Below, one piece after another: positions 17,855 through 26,911 of a stretch of DNA of 64,000 nt. Positions within the stretch are counted from its first letter, which is position 1; each line of letters opens with the position of its first letter. Below the pieces are notes generated by a model. It saw only the letters and a program-made list of their open reading frames with translations, did no database searches and was not told where the DNA came from. The stretch is taken from positions 1 through 64,000 of the forward strand of contig JAISMM010000012.1 in NCBI GenBank assembly GCA_031276725.1. The letters run 5' to 3'. The DNA comes from Clostridiales bacterium. GTDB taxonomy: Bacteria > Bacillota > Clostridia > Christensenellales > Pumilibacteraceae. Made by a program: the position numbers and the translations under genes.

Positions 17855-18676
17855 GTTAATACGCTTAACGATAAACTTCCCGGTATTCTTTCGCTTCTTT
17901 CGGGTTTTAAGTCCCAAAGCGGGCTGTCCCCAAGGCGAAACGGGGCCGGGCTTGCCGATGGGCGATTTGCCCTCGCCGCCGCCGTGCGGATGGTCGCAGG
18001 GGTTCATAACTACGCCGCGCACCGTGGGTTTAACGCCCATATGCCGTTTGCGCCCCGCCTTGCCTAGCGAAACCAACTCGTGGTCGAGGTTGCCCACCTG
18101 ACCCACCGTCGCCCTGCACGAAAGCGGTATTAGGCGCATTTCGCCCGAGGGAAGGCGCAGGGTCGCGTACTTGCCCTCCTTTGCCATAAGCTGAGCCGCC
18201 GCGCCCGCCGACTTTGCGATTTGACCGCCGCGCCCCGGCTGCATTTCGATATTGTGAACCATAGTTCCCACCGGAATCGCGTTGAGCGTAAGCGAGTTGC
18301 CCGCCTTGATATCGGACTCGTCGCCGCTTTGCACGGCGTCGCCCACGTTAAGCCCCACGGGAGCCAATATATAGCGTTTTTCGCCGTCGGCGTAGTTGAG
18401 AAGCGCGATGTAGGCCGTGCGGTTGGGGTCGTACTCGATAGACGCAACGCGCGCGGGAACGTCCTTGTTGCGCTTAAAATCGACCGCGCGGTACTTTATA
18501 CGGTTGCCGCCGCCGATGTGGCGGACGGTTATGCGCCCCGTGTTGTTGCGCCCGCCCTTGCGGTTAATCGACGTTACGAGCGACCTTTGGGGCTTTACGC
18601 CCGTAAGCTCGTCGAACGACGAAACCGTCTTAAAGCGGGTTCCCGGCGTAAGCGGTTTGAATCTTTTTATTGCCAT
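17852..18676 (-). CDS. rplB: 50S ribosomal protein L2
   Basis: L2, 274 residues, peptidyl-transferase-adjacent rRNA binder. [20 protein letters not shown], and C-terminal [21 protein letters not shown] with the conserved His. The TAG stop is part of the right arm of a repeat element. Confidence 0.98.
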   Translation of the reverse strand: MAIKRFKPLTPGTRFKTVSSFDELTGVKPQRSLVTSINRKGGRNNTGRITVRHIGGGNRIKYRAVDFKRNKDVPARVASIEYDPNRTAYIALLNYADGEKRYILAPVGLNVGDAVQSGDESDIKAGNSLTLNAIPVGTMVHNIEMQPGRGGQIAKSAGAAAQLMAKEGKYATLRLPSGEMRLIPLSCRATVGQVGNLDHELVSLGKAGRKRHMGVKPTVRGVVMNPCDHPHGGGEGKSPIGKPGPVSPWGQPALGLKTRKKRKNTGKFIVKRIN

Positions 18677-18700
18677 AGCTTTTCTTTCCTTAATCCTTCA

Positions 18701-18994
18701 TTATAGCATATTCTCGAATTCCGGTATAGCCTTGCTTGCGGGGGTCAATTGAACGTACGCCTTTTTGTACTTTGACGTGTAGCCGTCGGTTTTGCCCTGG
18801 CGCTTGTACTTGCCGCGCACGTTGACCGTGTTGACTTTTTGCACCTTTACGCCCTCGAAAATCTGTTCCACCGCCATCTTAATCTGCGTCTTGTCGGCGC
18901 GGAAGTCCACGACGAACACGTATTTTTTCGACGGGATTCCCGCGTAGCTCTTTTCCGATAAAATCGGTTTTCTGATTATGTCGTAAGCGTTCAT
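18701..18994 (-). CDS. rplW: 50S ribosomal protein L23
   Basis: L23, 97 residues from [16 protein letters not shown]. It forms the docking site for trigger factor and SRP at the tunnel exit. A longer frame reaches back to 19045, but the start at 18994 overlaps the rplD stop by one base (TAATG) and matches the family start. Confidence 0.97.
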   Translation of the reverse strand: MNAYDIIRKPILSEKSYAGIPSKKYVFVVDFRADKTQIKMAVEQIFEGVKVQKVNTVNVRGKYKRQGKTDGYTSKYKKAYVQLTPASKAIPEFENML

Positions 18995-19680
18995 TACTTG
19001 TACGCCTCCTCGATTTTTTTGATTGCCGCGACCGTCGCCACGCACTTGTCGCTCGCGACCAAATCGTACACGCTTATAAGTCCCGCGGGGATCGTGCGCA
19101 CGTAGGGAATATTCCCCGCCGCTCTTACGATATTTTCGTCCGATTCGGTGACGATTAAAAGAATTTTAGGCGCGGCCTTAGACTCCTTAACGACCTTTTC
19201 GCCCTTTTCGTCAAGCTCGGTATGCGTCTTTATGTGCAGCTTAAACGCCTTCATAATAACGTCCATCTCGCGCGTCTTGACCTCGTTCAGCTTTATCTCG
19301 TCGATGAGTAAAAGCTCGTCGAGGGCGACCTTCGCGCTAAGCGCGCTTACGAGCGCGGCGCGGCGCGCCTTCTTGTTGACCTTTTGCGAAAAATCGCGGG
19401 GCTTGGGGGCGAATACCACGCCGCCCTTGTTCCACTGCGGAGCGCGGATCGAGCCCTGTCGGGCGCGGCCCGTTCCCTTTTGGCGCCACGGCTTGATGCC
19501 GCCGCCGCGAACCTCGGTGCGCGTCAACGCGCTTTTCGTTCCCTGACGCGCGTTGTTAAGCTGCGCCACGACCGCCTGATGAATAAGAGGCTCGTTATAT
19601 TCGGCGCTGAAAACCGAATCGTCCAGCTTGACCGATCCGCTTTTTTCGCCCGTTTGCTTGTATACCTTAACGCTTGGCAT
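18994..19680 (-). CDS. rplD: 50S ribosomal protein L4
   Basis: L4, 228 residues. The extended loop [25 protein letters not shown] is conserved. A short insertion around residues 150-165 ([14 protein letters not shown]) makes it slightly longer than usual. L4 autoregulates the S10 operon in some bacteria; whether it does so here is not visible. Confidence 0.97.
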   Translation of the reverse strand: MPSVKVYKQTGEKSGSVKLDDSVFSAEYNEPLIHQAVVAQLNNARQGTKSALTRTEVRGGGIKPWRQKGTGRARQGSIRAPQWNKGGVVFAPKPRDFSQKVNKKARRAALVSALSAKVALDELLLIDEIKLNEVKTREMDVIMKAFKLHIKTHTELDEKGEKVVKESKAAPKILLIVTESDENIVRAAGNIPYVRTIPAGLISVYDLVASDKCVATVAAIKKIEEAYK

Positions 19681-19701
19681 TGTTATTTAACTCCCTCCGC
19701 T

Positions 19702-20334
19702 CTACTTTGATTTAACGGCCGTCTTGACCGTTAAAAGTCCGCCCTTAGGCCCCGGAACCGCGCCGCGCACGAGTAAAACGTTGCGCTCGGTGTCCACTCT
19801 TACTATTTTAAGGTTCTGAATCGTTACGCCGTCGTGGCCGAACCTGCCCGGCATATGCATGCCCTTTACGACCTTAGCCGAGTTAATCTCGCCCAAGGAA
19901 CCGTGCGAACGGTGAACGGGGCCCGTTCCGTGCGTCATTTTAAGCCTGCGCTGATTCCAACGCTTGATAACGCCGCTGAACCCGTGGCCCTTAGAAACGC
20001 CCGAAACGTCCACGACGTCGCCGTTTGCGAAAATGTCGCACTTGATGTCCGAGCCGACCGCGAACTTTTCGCAGTCGTTAAGCCGCAGCTCGCGCAGCAC
20101 GCGCTTGGGGGCGGCGTTCGCCTTTTTGAACGCGCCCGCCTCCGGCTTGTTCAGCTTGTCCTCGCGAATCTCCTCGAAAGCCACCTGCAACGCGCAGTAG
20201 CCGTCGCGCTCGACGGTTTTTTTGCGCACGACGGTCATCGGCCCCGCCGCTATAACGGTAACCGGTATCATTAATCCTGTTTCGTCGAAAATTTGGGTCA
20301 TTCCCAATTTGCGGCCGAATATTGCCTTTTCCAT
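19702..20334 (-). CDS. rplC: 50S ribosomal protein L3
   Basis: L3, 210 residues. Contains KAIFGRKLGMTQIFDETG, VDVSGVSKGHGFSGVIKRWN and GRFGHDGVTIQNLKIVRVD, all typical. Second gene of the S10 cluster, 33 nt after rpsJ. Confidence 0.98.
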   Translation of the reverse strand: MEKAIFGRKLGMTQIFDETGLMIPVTVIAAGPMTVVRKKTVERDGYCALQVAFEEIREDKLNKPEAGAFKKANAAPKRVLRELRLNDCEKFAVGSDIKCDIFANGDVVDVSGVSKGHGFSGVIKRWNQRRLKMTHGTGPVHRSHGSLGEINSAKVVKGMHMPGRFGHDGVTIQNLKIVRVDTERNVLLVRGAVPGPKGGLLTVKTAVKSK

Positions 20335-20367
20335 TGCTCCTATGCTCCTTTTTGCCCGCCGCGTCCC

Positions 20368-20676
<309 letters not shown>

Positions 20677-20848
20677 TTTTAATCCTCCGGTTCAAAAACC
20701 CCGGAATTCCGGAATTTCTTTTTTTGCAACCCGCTCGTGTGTGCCGCGTAAGACCGAATAATTTAAGGAACCCGCGTTCCTTTAATATTTGCCTTAATCC
20801 TTGCCCTTTTGCGGCGCAAAACAATCCGTTTTTGCGGACAGCCTGTTT
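20677..20848 (-). promoter_or_regulatory. S10 operon leader with two hairpins
   Basis: Leader of about 165 nt between the predicted start (near 20842) and rpsJ. On the minus strand it holds AGGAAC-GCGG-GTTCCT and, close to the gene, the palindrome CCGGAATTCCGG followed by a short T-run. The second could act as an attenuator in the manner of other S10 leaders. No experiment-grade motif was recognised. Confidence 0.45.
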
Positions 20849-20878
20849 ATTATACCAAAGAGAACGGCATAATGTCAA
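20849..20878 (-). promoter_or_regulatory. Strong sigma-A promoter of the ribosomal superoperon
   Basis: TTGACA (20878-20873), 18-nt spacer, TATAAT (20854-20849) on the minus strand: two perfect consensus hexamers. Confidence 0.88.
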
Positions 20879-20974
20879 GTGAATAAATCAACTTATTTTC
20901 AATTTTTCGATAAAATTTTTACGCGGCTTTCGTATACTTTTCACCCGATTTCGTCTGATTTTCACAAATTCGGC

Positions 20975-21003
20975 TTGACAATATCGTCATTTTGTTCTAC
21001 AAT
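20975..21003 (+). promoter_or_regulatory. Sigma-A promoter of the DegV gene
   Basis: TTGACA (20975-20980), 17-nt spacer, TACAAT (20998-21003). Divergent from the S10 promoter. Confidence 0.85.
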
Positions 21004-21056
21004 TCTTTATATGGCTACGATGTAGTCGCAAAAATCGTTAAAAGGAAGGTACAAAA

Positions 21057-21908
21057 ATGAGTAAAATAGCTATAAGTACGGACAGCATTTCGGATTTGGG
21101 GCCGGAGCTTTTGCAAAAATATAATTTGCCCGTGTTCCCGCTTATGATTAATTTGGGCGACGTCAGCAAGCCCGATTACGACGGTATGCCGCCGGAAATC
21201 TATTCGTACGTCGAAAAATCCGGCAAAACTCCCAAAACGGCGGCGCGGGGCGAAACCGAATACGCCGAATTCTTTGCGGAGCATAAGCCCGCCGGCGGCG
21301 AATTGATTCACTTTACCATATCGAAGGAGCTGTCCGCCTCGTACGAAAACGCCCGCGCCGCGGCGGAATCCGTCGGCGGCGTCTACGTCGTAGATACGCG
21401 CTCGCTCTCGACGGGCTCGGGCCTTTTGGTGCTCTACGCCTGCGAGCTTGCCGAAAAGGGTCTTTCGGCGGCGGAAATCTACGAAAAAACGACGGCGCGG
21501 ACGGCGGCCGTTCAAGCCTCGTTCGTTGTCGATAACCTGACGTACCTGCACAAGGGCGGCAGGTGCGGCGGCGTCGCCCTGTTCGTATCCAACATTCTTA
21601 ACATCCGACCGATGATTATGCTCAAAGACGGCAAAATGACCGTCGGCAAAAAATATATGTCGCGGTTCGATAAAGCCGTCGACAGATACGTCGAGGACAT
21701 CCTTAACGCCTACACGACTCCCGACCTTACCCGCGCCTTTATCACCTACACCACCCTACCCGACGGCATTCTCGACCGCGTTAAAAGCCTAATCCTTGCC
21801 CGCTACCCCTTCGCCGAAATCCACGCTACCGTCGCCGGCGGCACCATCACCAGCCACTGCGGCAAAAACACCCTCGGCGTCCTCTACTTCAACGACGGCG
21901 GCAAATAG
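21057..21908 (+). CDS. DegV family fatty-acid-binding protein
   Basis: 283 residues. DegV proteins bind fatty acids and can present them to a fatty acid kinase (FakB role). Typical features are IAISTDSISDLGPELLQKYN, the FTISKELSASYENA loop, SLSTGSGLLVLYACEL, and LTYLHKGGRCGGVALFVSNILNIRP. Ribosome-binding site AAAGGAAGG 7 nt before ATG. No fakA is in the window. The stop codon TAG lies in GGCAAATAG, resembling the arm of the nearby repeat family. Confidence 0.9.
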   Translation: MSKIAISTDSISDLGPELLQKYNLPVFPLMINLGDVSKPDYDGMPPEIYSYVEKSGKTPKTAARGETEYAEFFAEHKPAGGELIHFTISKELSASYENARAAAESVGGVYVVDTRSLSTGSGLLVLYACELAEKGLSAAEIYEKTTARTAAVQASFVVDNLTYLHKGGRCGGVALFVSNILNIRPMIMLKDGKMTVGKKYMSRFDKAVDRYVEDILNAYTTPDLTRAFITYTTLPDGILDRVKSLILARYPFAEIHATVAGGTITSHCGKNTLGVLYFNDGGK

Positions 21909-22302
21909 GAGCGGCAAACAAGGGACGTTGACAGCGGCCCGGGGACTCGCCTCGCCGCAATCGGCGCATACATTGAATTCCCCTCTTTGCCGCTATCCCG
22001 GCGCGACCTCGAAATTCCCCTCCGGGGCTTGTCCGCCGCAATCGGCGCATACATTGAATTCCCCTCTTTGCCGCTCTCCCGGCGCGTACTCGAAATTCCC
22101 CTCCGGGGAGGGGTGGCAACGGAGTTGACGGGGTGGTTGATTGTCCGCGCACAACGGTTTATATGTGCCGCCGACTAAGACCCTTACCACCCCGTCGGCA
22201 TTCGCCGCACCCCTCCCCGGAGGGGAATTTTTTGTTTGTCCGCGCTAAAAAACGCCCCGTTCGCAAAATAAAACGCGGCGGCTGTTGAGTAATTTTTTTG
22301 TC
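21909..22302. repeat. Repeat block: 81-bp direct duplication and an inverted-repeat element
   Basis: No gene seen. An 81-bp unit starting GCCGCAATCGGCGC occurs at 21954 and again at 22035, nearly identical. Positions 22094-22229 form an inverted-repeat element: the left arm starts AATTCCCCTCCGGGGAGGGG, and the right arm starts ACCACCCCGTCGGC and ends GGAGGGGAATT. It belongs to the family seen at 57998-58458. Confidence 0.75.
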
Positions 22303-22986
22303 CTAGTTTTTGAAGTGTACCTTGACGGAGTCGGCGGCGGGGTCGTAGCTTGCTAAAATGACGGTTTTGAGGGCGTCTTTGCCGTTAAAACCGAGCTTGT
22401 CTAAAAGCCAGCGCTCGTCCTTGTCGATTTCGGCAAGACCGGAATAGGAAACCGCGCCGTCGGTAACGAGATAGTTCGGAAGGGACGGCGGCGTTACGGC
22501 TACGGGGAGATCCTTAGTTACGGTGGGACGCTCCTCGCCCGTCGGCATAATGCTGAGATTGCCGTCGGTTTCAAACACGGCGTACTCGATTTGCTCGACG
22601 TCGAAATAACCGGATTGGCGGCACAGCGACAAAAAGTCGTTCATATCGAGACCGCTCTTTTTAAGGTTTTCAAAATTGAGCTTGCCGTTATACATAAGCA
22701 CGAGCGGCTTGCCCTTGAAAAGGCGTTTCATAAAAGGGCCCTTGCGCCCGATGTAGTTTATGGCTATGTCGAGCAAAAAGAACACCGCCATAGCGATTAT
22801 AAAATAGTAAAACGGCGTGGAATCGTCGAACGTCATTTCCGCCGCGATCGAGCCTATCGATATTCCGATAACGTAGTCGACAAAATCAAGCTGCGCGATC
22901 TGCTTTTTGCCGAGTAGCTTGGCCAAAACGAACAAAACGGCGAACGACAACGCCGATACCCAAAGTACTCCGATAACTCCGTCCAT
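22303..22986 (-). CDS. DUF421 (YetF-like) membrane protein
   Basis: 227 residues. Three N-terminal transmembrane helices (about 3-22, 33-52 and 58-78, with DFVDYVIGISIGSIAAEM) are followed by a cytoplasmic YetF domain containing FKGKPLVLMYNGKLNFENLKKSGLDMNDFLSLCR. Function is unknown; related proteins are frequent in spore-formers. The ATG at 22986 has GAGGTGG just upstream; an in-frame TTG at 23001 would overlap that site. Confidence 0.85.
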   Translation of the reverse strand: MDGVIGVLWVSALSFAVLFVLAKLLGKKQIAQLDFVDYVIGISIGSIAAEMTFDDSTPFYYFIIAMAVFFLLDIAINYIGRKGPFMKRLFKGKPLVLMYNGKLNFENLKKSGLDMNDFLSLCRQSGYFDVEQIEYAVFETDGNLSIMPTGEERPTVTKDLPVAVTPPSLPNYLVTDGAVSYSGLAEIDKDERWLLDKLGFNGKDALKTVILASYDPAADSVKVHFKN

Positions 22987-23039
22987 AGAACCACCTCGCA
23001 AGTAGCTTTTCCCAAACGTTAAACTTGTATACGTTCGAT

Positions 23040-23290
23040 TTTTCCGAATTTGCGTTTGGGCGGAAAAAGCAACCGAATTTATGAGGTTGCATCGCTTGCG
23101 GCAACCTTGATTTTTAGACGATTATTAAGACCATAAAACAAAAACGACGCTTTATGTTTTTTGCCCTTATTAAGTCCGCCCAAATCGGGTCAAGCAAGCG
23201 CAAAAAAACTTCGTTTTTTGCAAGCGTAGCGCCGATTTGCGTTTGGGCGGAAAAAGCAACCGAATTTATGAGATTGCCCCGCTTGCGGCG
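23040..23290. repeat. Repeat pair flanking a hairpin-rich segment
   Basis: About 50 bp starting near GCGTTTGGGCGGAAAAAGCA occurs twice in direct orientation (about 23048-23100 and 23239-23288). Between them lie hairpins, including AAAAAACTTCGTTTTTT (about 23200-23218). Much of the middle recurs at about 45620-45752. The second copy encodes the last residues and stop codon of the TrpA-like gene. Confidence 0.65.
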
Positions 23291-24003
23291 GCTTTAAACA
23301 ACGCGATTGTGGATTTTAGCGCGGGAATATCGTCGTGGAGCTTTAAGATTACGGAGCCGATAAACACTCCGTCGGCGCCGGAGGCGGCGGCGGAGGCGAC
23401 GTCTTGCGGGGTCGCGACGCCCACGCCGCAGTAGATTTTGCGGCCGTCCGCGATTTGGCGGACGCGGGCGACGCACTTATCGAGCGACTCGAAGCCCGGC
23501 TTGATTTTGCCGGACGCGGGCTTTGCCTGCAAGTAAATAAAGCCGTTGCTTTCCTTGGCGGCGGCAAGCTCGGCGGGGTCTAGGTGATACTGCACGTAAC
23601 AGCTTATTTTGAGTCCCGCGGCGATAAGGCGGTTCTTGATTTGCCCGTCTTTAAGCCCGACGAATATAAGGTCGCGCATATCGTTCGCGAGGCAAAAATC
23701 TATAATCTTTTGAACGCCGATTTTTATAACGGTGCTTTCGTAGGCGAGCAGAATAAAGCGCGCGGACGGCAGCGCTTTTTTCATAGCGGCGATTCCGCTA
23801 AGATATTTATCGTAATCGGAACAGTTTTCAAGCGCTTTTCGCATTCGGGACGCTATAAAATCACTCTCTAAATACGGGTCGGCGGCGGGCAAATCGCATT
23901 CGATTACGTCGCACCCCGCCTCGACGTAGGCTTTGGCAACCTCGAAACTCCTTTCGAGCGTGGGATACCCGTACGACAGGTAGCAAATTAATTTTAACGG
24001 CAT
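23266..24003 (-). CDS. TrpA-like TIM-barrel lyase, orphan
   Basis: 245 residues, similar to tryptophan synthase alpha. YLSYGYPTLERSFEVAKAYVEAGCDVIECDLP matches the barrel entry, with the catalytic-Glu position (Glu49 of E. coli TrpA) kept. The Asp60 position appears as Glu in DPYLESD. C-terminal GVGVATPQDVASAAASGADGVFIGS is the phosphate-binding region. No trpB or other trp gene is present. It is the last gene of the nucleoside operon, so a role in cleaving a phosphorylated pentose by a retro-aldol step is a reasonable guess. A true tryptophan role is unlikely. Confidence 0.75.
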   Translation of the reverse strand: MPLKLICYLSYGYPTLERSFEVAKAYVEAGCDVIECDLPAADPYLESDFIASRMRKALENCSDYDKYLSGIAAMKKALPSARFILLAYESTVIKIGVQKIIDFCLANDMRDLIFVGLKDGQIKNRLIAAGLKISCYVQYHLDPAELAAAKESNGFIYLQAKPASGKIKPGFESLDKCVARVRQIADGRKIYCGVGVATPQDVASAAASGADGVFIGSVILKLHDDIPALKSTIALFKAAASGAIS

Positions 24004-24013
24004 TTAATTCTCC

Positions 24014-25165
24014 TTACATATTTCCGTAGTATATTGTCTTTAACAGCCTTACAAGTTCGCCCGCGTCGGGAATAACCGGCGACGTTTTTGTGCAGCCGTC
24101 TTTAAGAGCGAGCGCGGCGGCCTTATCGATTTCCGCCAAATAGGCGGCCTCGTTGGGGATAACGTCGGACAGCCTTTCGGGAATGCCGACGCTTTTATTC
24201 AGCTTGCGTACCGCCGCCGCAAAATCGGCCTCGCCGAGCGATTCGGCGAGCGAGCGGTAAGCCTCGTAGGCGCATTCGTCGGCGGAGTTGAATTCGGCGA
24301 CGTAGGGCAAAATCACGGCGTCCAACAGCCCGTGCGAAAGCCCGAACATACCCCCAAGGGCGTGCGCCATAGAATGGACGATCCCCAGTGAAACGTTTGT
24401 GAACGCAAGCCCTGCCGCCATAGACGCGTTGAGCATTTTTTCGCGGTAGAACATACTGCGGCCGTCGTTATAAGCCTTTGGCAAAAACTCGAAAATGTCG
24501 CGGGCGGCGCGGCGGGCAAGAGCGTCCGACACGTAGTTTGCCCGAACCGAAACGAGCGCCTCGGCCGCGTGGGTAAGAGCGTCCATTCCCGTTTCCGCCG
24601 TTATGTTGGGCGGCATGGTGAGCGTTACCGCCGGGTCGCAGATGGCCAGGTCGGGCATCATCTCGAAGTTGCCGATCCCGACCTTGAAGCCGTAGTCGTC
24701 GGTTATGACGATCGAGCGGCTGACCTCGCTGGCGGTTCCCGCCGTGGACGGTATGCATACGCAGCGCGCCTTTTGACGCAGAACGGGGAAGCGGTTGGGG
24801 GGCAGAAGATCCGCAAGACCCGTCAAATCCGGCCGCTCGTAAAACACCCACATGGCCTTTGCCGCGTCCATAACCGAGCCGCCGCCGAGGGCGACTATCC
24901 ATTCGGGGGAAATTTGCGCCATTTCGAGCGCGCCGCGCCTTACCGTCGCGAACGAGGGGTCGGACTCGACGCCGCTAATGTGGCCGACGTCCTTAAAGCC
25001 CGCCTCCCTTAAATAGCCCGTAACCGCGTCTAAAATGCCGCTTTTTTGCATAGAACCGCCCCCCGTTACTATCACGGCGCGGCGGCCGCGAAGGTTTTTG
25101 AGGTACGCGAGGGTTCCCGCCCCGAATAACAGCTGGTCGCCCGCAAGTTTCATAGGTCGCATCAT
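24014..25165 (-). CDS. Iron-containing alcohol dehydrogenase
   Basis: 383 residues, group III Fe-ADH fold. NAD-binding GGGSVMDAAKAM at about 96-107, PSTAGTASEVSRS, and metal ligands in GMDALTHAAEA (Asp, His) and HSMAHALGGMFGLSHG (two His). Members reduce short aldehydes or oxidise alcohols and polyols with NAD(P). In this operon, reduction of a two-carbon aldehyde from pentose cleavage is proposed; the substrate cannot be read from sequence. It lies 10 nt before the TrpA-like gene. Confidence 0.88.
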   Translation of the reverse strand: MMRPMKLAGDQLLFGAGTLAYLKNLRGRRAVIVTGGGSMQKSGILDAVTGYLREAGFKDVGHISGVESDPSFATVRRGALEMAQISPEWIVALGGGSVMDAAKAMWVFYERPDLTGLADLLPPNRFPVLRQKARCVCIPSTAGTASEVSRSIVITDDYGFKVGIGNFEMMPDLAICDPAVTLTMPPNITAETGMDALTHAAEALVSVRANYVSDALARRAARDIFEFLPKAYNDGRSMFYREKMLNASMAAGLAFTNVSLGIVHSMAHALGGMFGLSHGLLDAVILPYVAEFNSADECAYEAYRSLAESLGEADFAAAVRKLNKSVGIPERLSDVIPNEAAYLAEIDKAAALALKDGCTKTSPVIPDAGELVRLLKTIYYGNM

Positions 25166-25186
25166 ATTGTAAAGTCCTCCTGTTTT

Positions 25187-25984
25187 TTATTTTTTTATTT
25201 GTTGAATTAACTCTTTTGCAAGTTTTAACGACACCGGGTTATTAATATCGCCGTCCTCTTTAAGCCCCGAGCCGATAATAGCGCCGTCGCCGACTTTTAG
25301 CTGTTCGGCGATATTGCTTTTGTTGACGCCGCTCCCGATTATGACGGGAATTTTGACGGCGTTTTTGACGCGGCTCACGGTTTCGAGCGGGGTTTGCGCC
25401 CCTATGCGCGTACCCGTAACTATAACCGCGTCCGCCCCGCATTCGCAGGCGGCGCGGGCGCTGTCCTCGACCGTAACGCGGGATAGCAGCATATGGGTGT
25501 GCTTTACGTGAATATCGGCGAACACCTTGACGCTTTGCGCCCCGATTTTTTGACGGAACTGCATACACTCGCGCGCGCAGGGCGTAATCGCGCCGCCGTA
25601 AAAGACGACCGTATCGACAAAGACGGGTATCCGCACGAACGCGCCGCCGATAAGACGCGCTATCGACAGCGACGCCTTGCAATCGTTAAACGCCGCGTCG
25701 ATCCCCACCGGGAGTCTTACCGCGTTTTTGACGGCGGCGGCTATAATAGAAAGTCCGCAAAGCTGTTCGGTATCTAAAAGCGCGGCAAAGGGGGCGTCGC
25801 CCATATTTTCGACGCAAACGGCGTCGCAGCCGGCCTTTTCGAGCGTGAGCGCGTCCGCCGCCGCCCTTGCGACGACCGCGTCGAAGTCGCCGCAAAAGCC
25901 GGGAGTACCTAAAAGCGGGGCGCAGTGAACCATACCTATAATAAAGCCCTTGCCGGCACCGAAAATATTATTGTCCGCGCCCAT
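25187..25984 (-). CDS. BtpA/SgcQ family TIM-barrel protein
   Basis: 265 residues. IGMVHCAPLLGTPGF, CDAVCVENMGDAPF, GIDAAFNDCKASL and AQSVKVFADIHVKHTHM are characteristic of the BtpA family, named for a cyanobacterial photosystem I biogenesis factor; SgcQ of E. coli lies in a sugar-PTS cluster. No enzymatic activity is firmly assigned. The C-terminal half (VIIGSGVNKSNIAEQL...DGAIIGSGLKEDG) looks like a phosphate-binding barrel end, suggesting a sugar-phosphate enzyme. The start overlaps the phosphorylase gene by 17 nt. Confidence 0.8.
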   Translation of the reverse strand: MGADNNIFGAGKGFIIGMVHCAPLLGTPGFCGDFDAVVARAAADALTLEKAGCDAVCVENMGDAPFAALLDTEQLCGLSIIAAAVKNAVRLPVGIDAAFNDCKASLSIARLIGGAFVRIPVFVDTVVFYGGAITPCARECMQFRQKIGAQSVKVFADIHVKHTHMLLSRVTVEDSARAACECGADAVIVTGTRIGAQTPLETVSRVKNAVKIPVIIGSGVNKSNIAEQLKVGDGAIIGSGLKEDGDINNPVSLKLAKELIQQIKK

Positions 25985-26738
25985 CTTCGCACGCCTCCTT
26001 GTGATATTCGGCTACGCCGTTCAAAACGATTTCGGCCAAGTCCCGCTCGGCCCTTGCGCGTTCGTCGCCTTTTAGAAAATCTTTAAGATTTTCGAGCACG
26101 GTCGTCATAGCGACTACGCACGTTTTTACGCCCATAAGCGAACCGAGGGTGAGTATTAAACTGCTCTCCATATCGACGCCGACGACGTTTAAGCGCCGTA
26201 AGTCCGCGAACGTCGAAAGTATGTCGGTTCCGCGTTCCTTAGAAAAACGCGACTCGCGCATACGGCTGTAAAAGCCGTCGAGCGACGCTATTATTCCGTT
26301 GTCGACCCCGCGCGAAAACCTTGCGCACACCCTTGAAAATACGCTCAAAAGTCCGTAGTCGGCGACGGCGGGGTACGAGGGCGGCGCGTAGGTTTCGCCC
26401 GTCCTTTCGCCGCGAACGGCGCCGCGCGGAATAAGCAGCTTGCCCAAAAGGTCGTCTTTAAGTCCCATAATTGTGCCGAGGCGCACCGCGACCTTCATAC
26501 CGCACTCGTACATTTCCTCTAACGCTATCGCCGCGCTCGGAGCGCCTATACCCGTGCTTGACACCGTTACCGGAACGCCGCGATAAAAGCCCGTAACCGT
26601 GTTGAATTCGCGGTTGAACGCTATCTTTTTTGCGTCGCTCAAAAATTCCGCTATCATATTTACGCGCTGCGGATCGCCCGAAAATATCACGTAGGGCGAT
26701 ATGTCGCCCTCCCCGGCTTGTAAGTATAGTGTTTTCAT
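25968..26738 (-). CDS. Nucleoside phosphorylase (PNP/UDP family)
   Basis: 256 residues. Splits nucleosides with phosphate into base and (deoxy)ribose-1-phosphate. VIFSGDPQRVNMIAEFL (phosphate site), YRGVPVTVSSTGIGAPSAAIALEE, VRLGTIMGL, and LNVVGVDMESSLILTLGSLMG, whose MES motif binds ribose. Closest in style to uridine phosphorylase or trimeric/hexameric PNP-I; base preference cannot be told. Its stop overlaps the BtpA-like start. Confidence 0.88.
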   Translation of the reverse strand: MKTLYLQAGEGDISPYVIFSGDPQRVNMIAEFLSDAKKIAFNREFNTVTGFYRGVPVTVSSTGIGAPSAAIALEEMYECGMKVAVRLGTIMGLKDDLLGKLLIPRGAVRGERTGETYAPPSYPAVADYGLLSVFSRVCARFSRGVDNGIIASLDGFYSRMRESRFSKERGTDILSTFADLRRLNVVGVDMESSLILTLGSLMGVKTCVVAMTTVLENLKDFLKGDERARAERDLAEIVLNGVAEYHKEACEDGRGQ

Positions 26739-26789
26739 ATTGTTACCTCCGATTTTTATTTTTTTGCGATATTGATACGATAAGAATAA

Positions 26790-26911
26790 GCGGACAAAGA
26801 GGGGCGTTCAGACCGGCGACGGGCGACGGGGTATCGAATGAGCGTACGTTGACGTACCCGATTGAGATACGCCGCAGCGCGCAGCCGTTATCGACGCCCC
26901 TATTCGCCCGC
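26790..26911. mobile_element. MITE-like element; right arm encodes the PfkB stop
   Basis: Clean terminal inverted repeats: GCGGACAAAGAGGGGCGTTC (26790-26809) and, on the minus strand, GCGGGCGAATAGGGGCGTC (26911-26893). The core CGAATGAGCGTACGTTGACG is shared with the element at 33692-33887. The arm's TAG (26902-26900) is the stop of the PfkB gene. Confidence 0.8.

Noticed and set aside
18701-19045. Extended L23 start overlapping rplD by 52 nt
   Set aside because: The ATG at 18994 fits the family start and the TAATG coupling.
23266-24003. True tryptophan synthase alpha subunit
   Set aside because: No trp neighbours, altered catalytic acid position and membership of a nucleoside operon make this unlikely.
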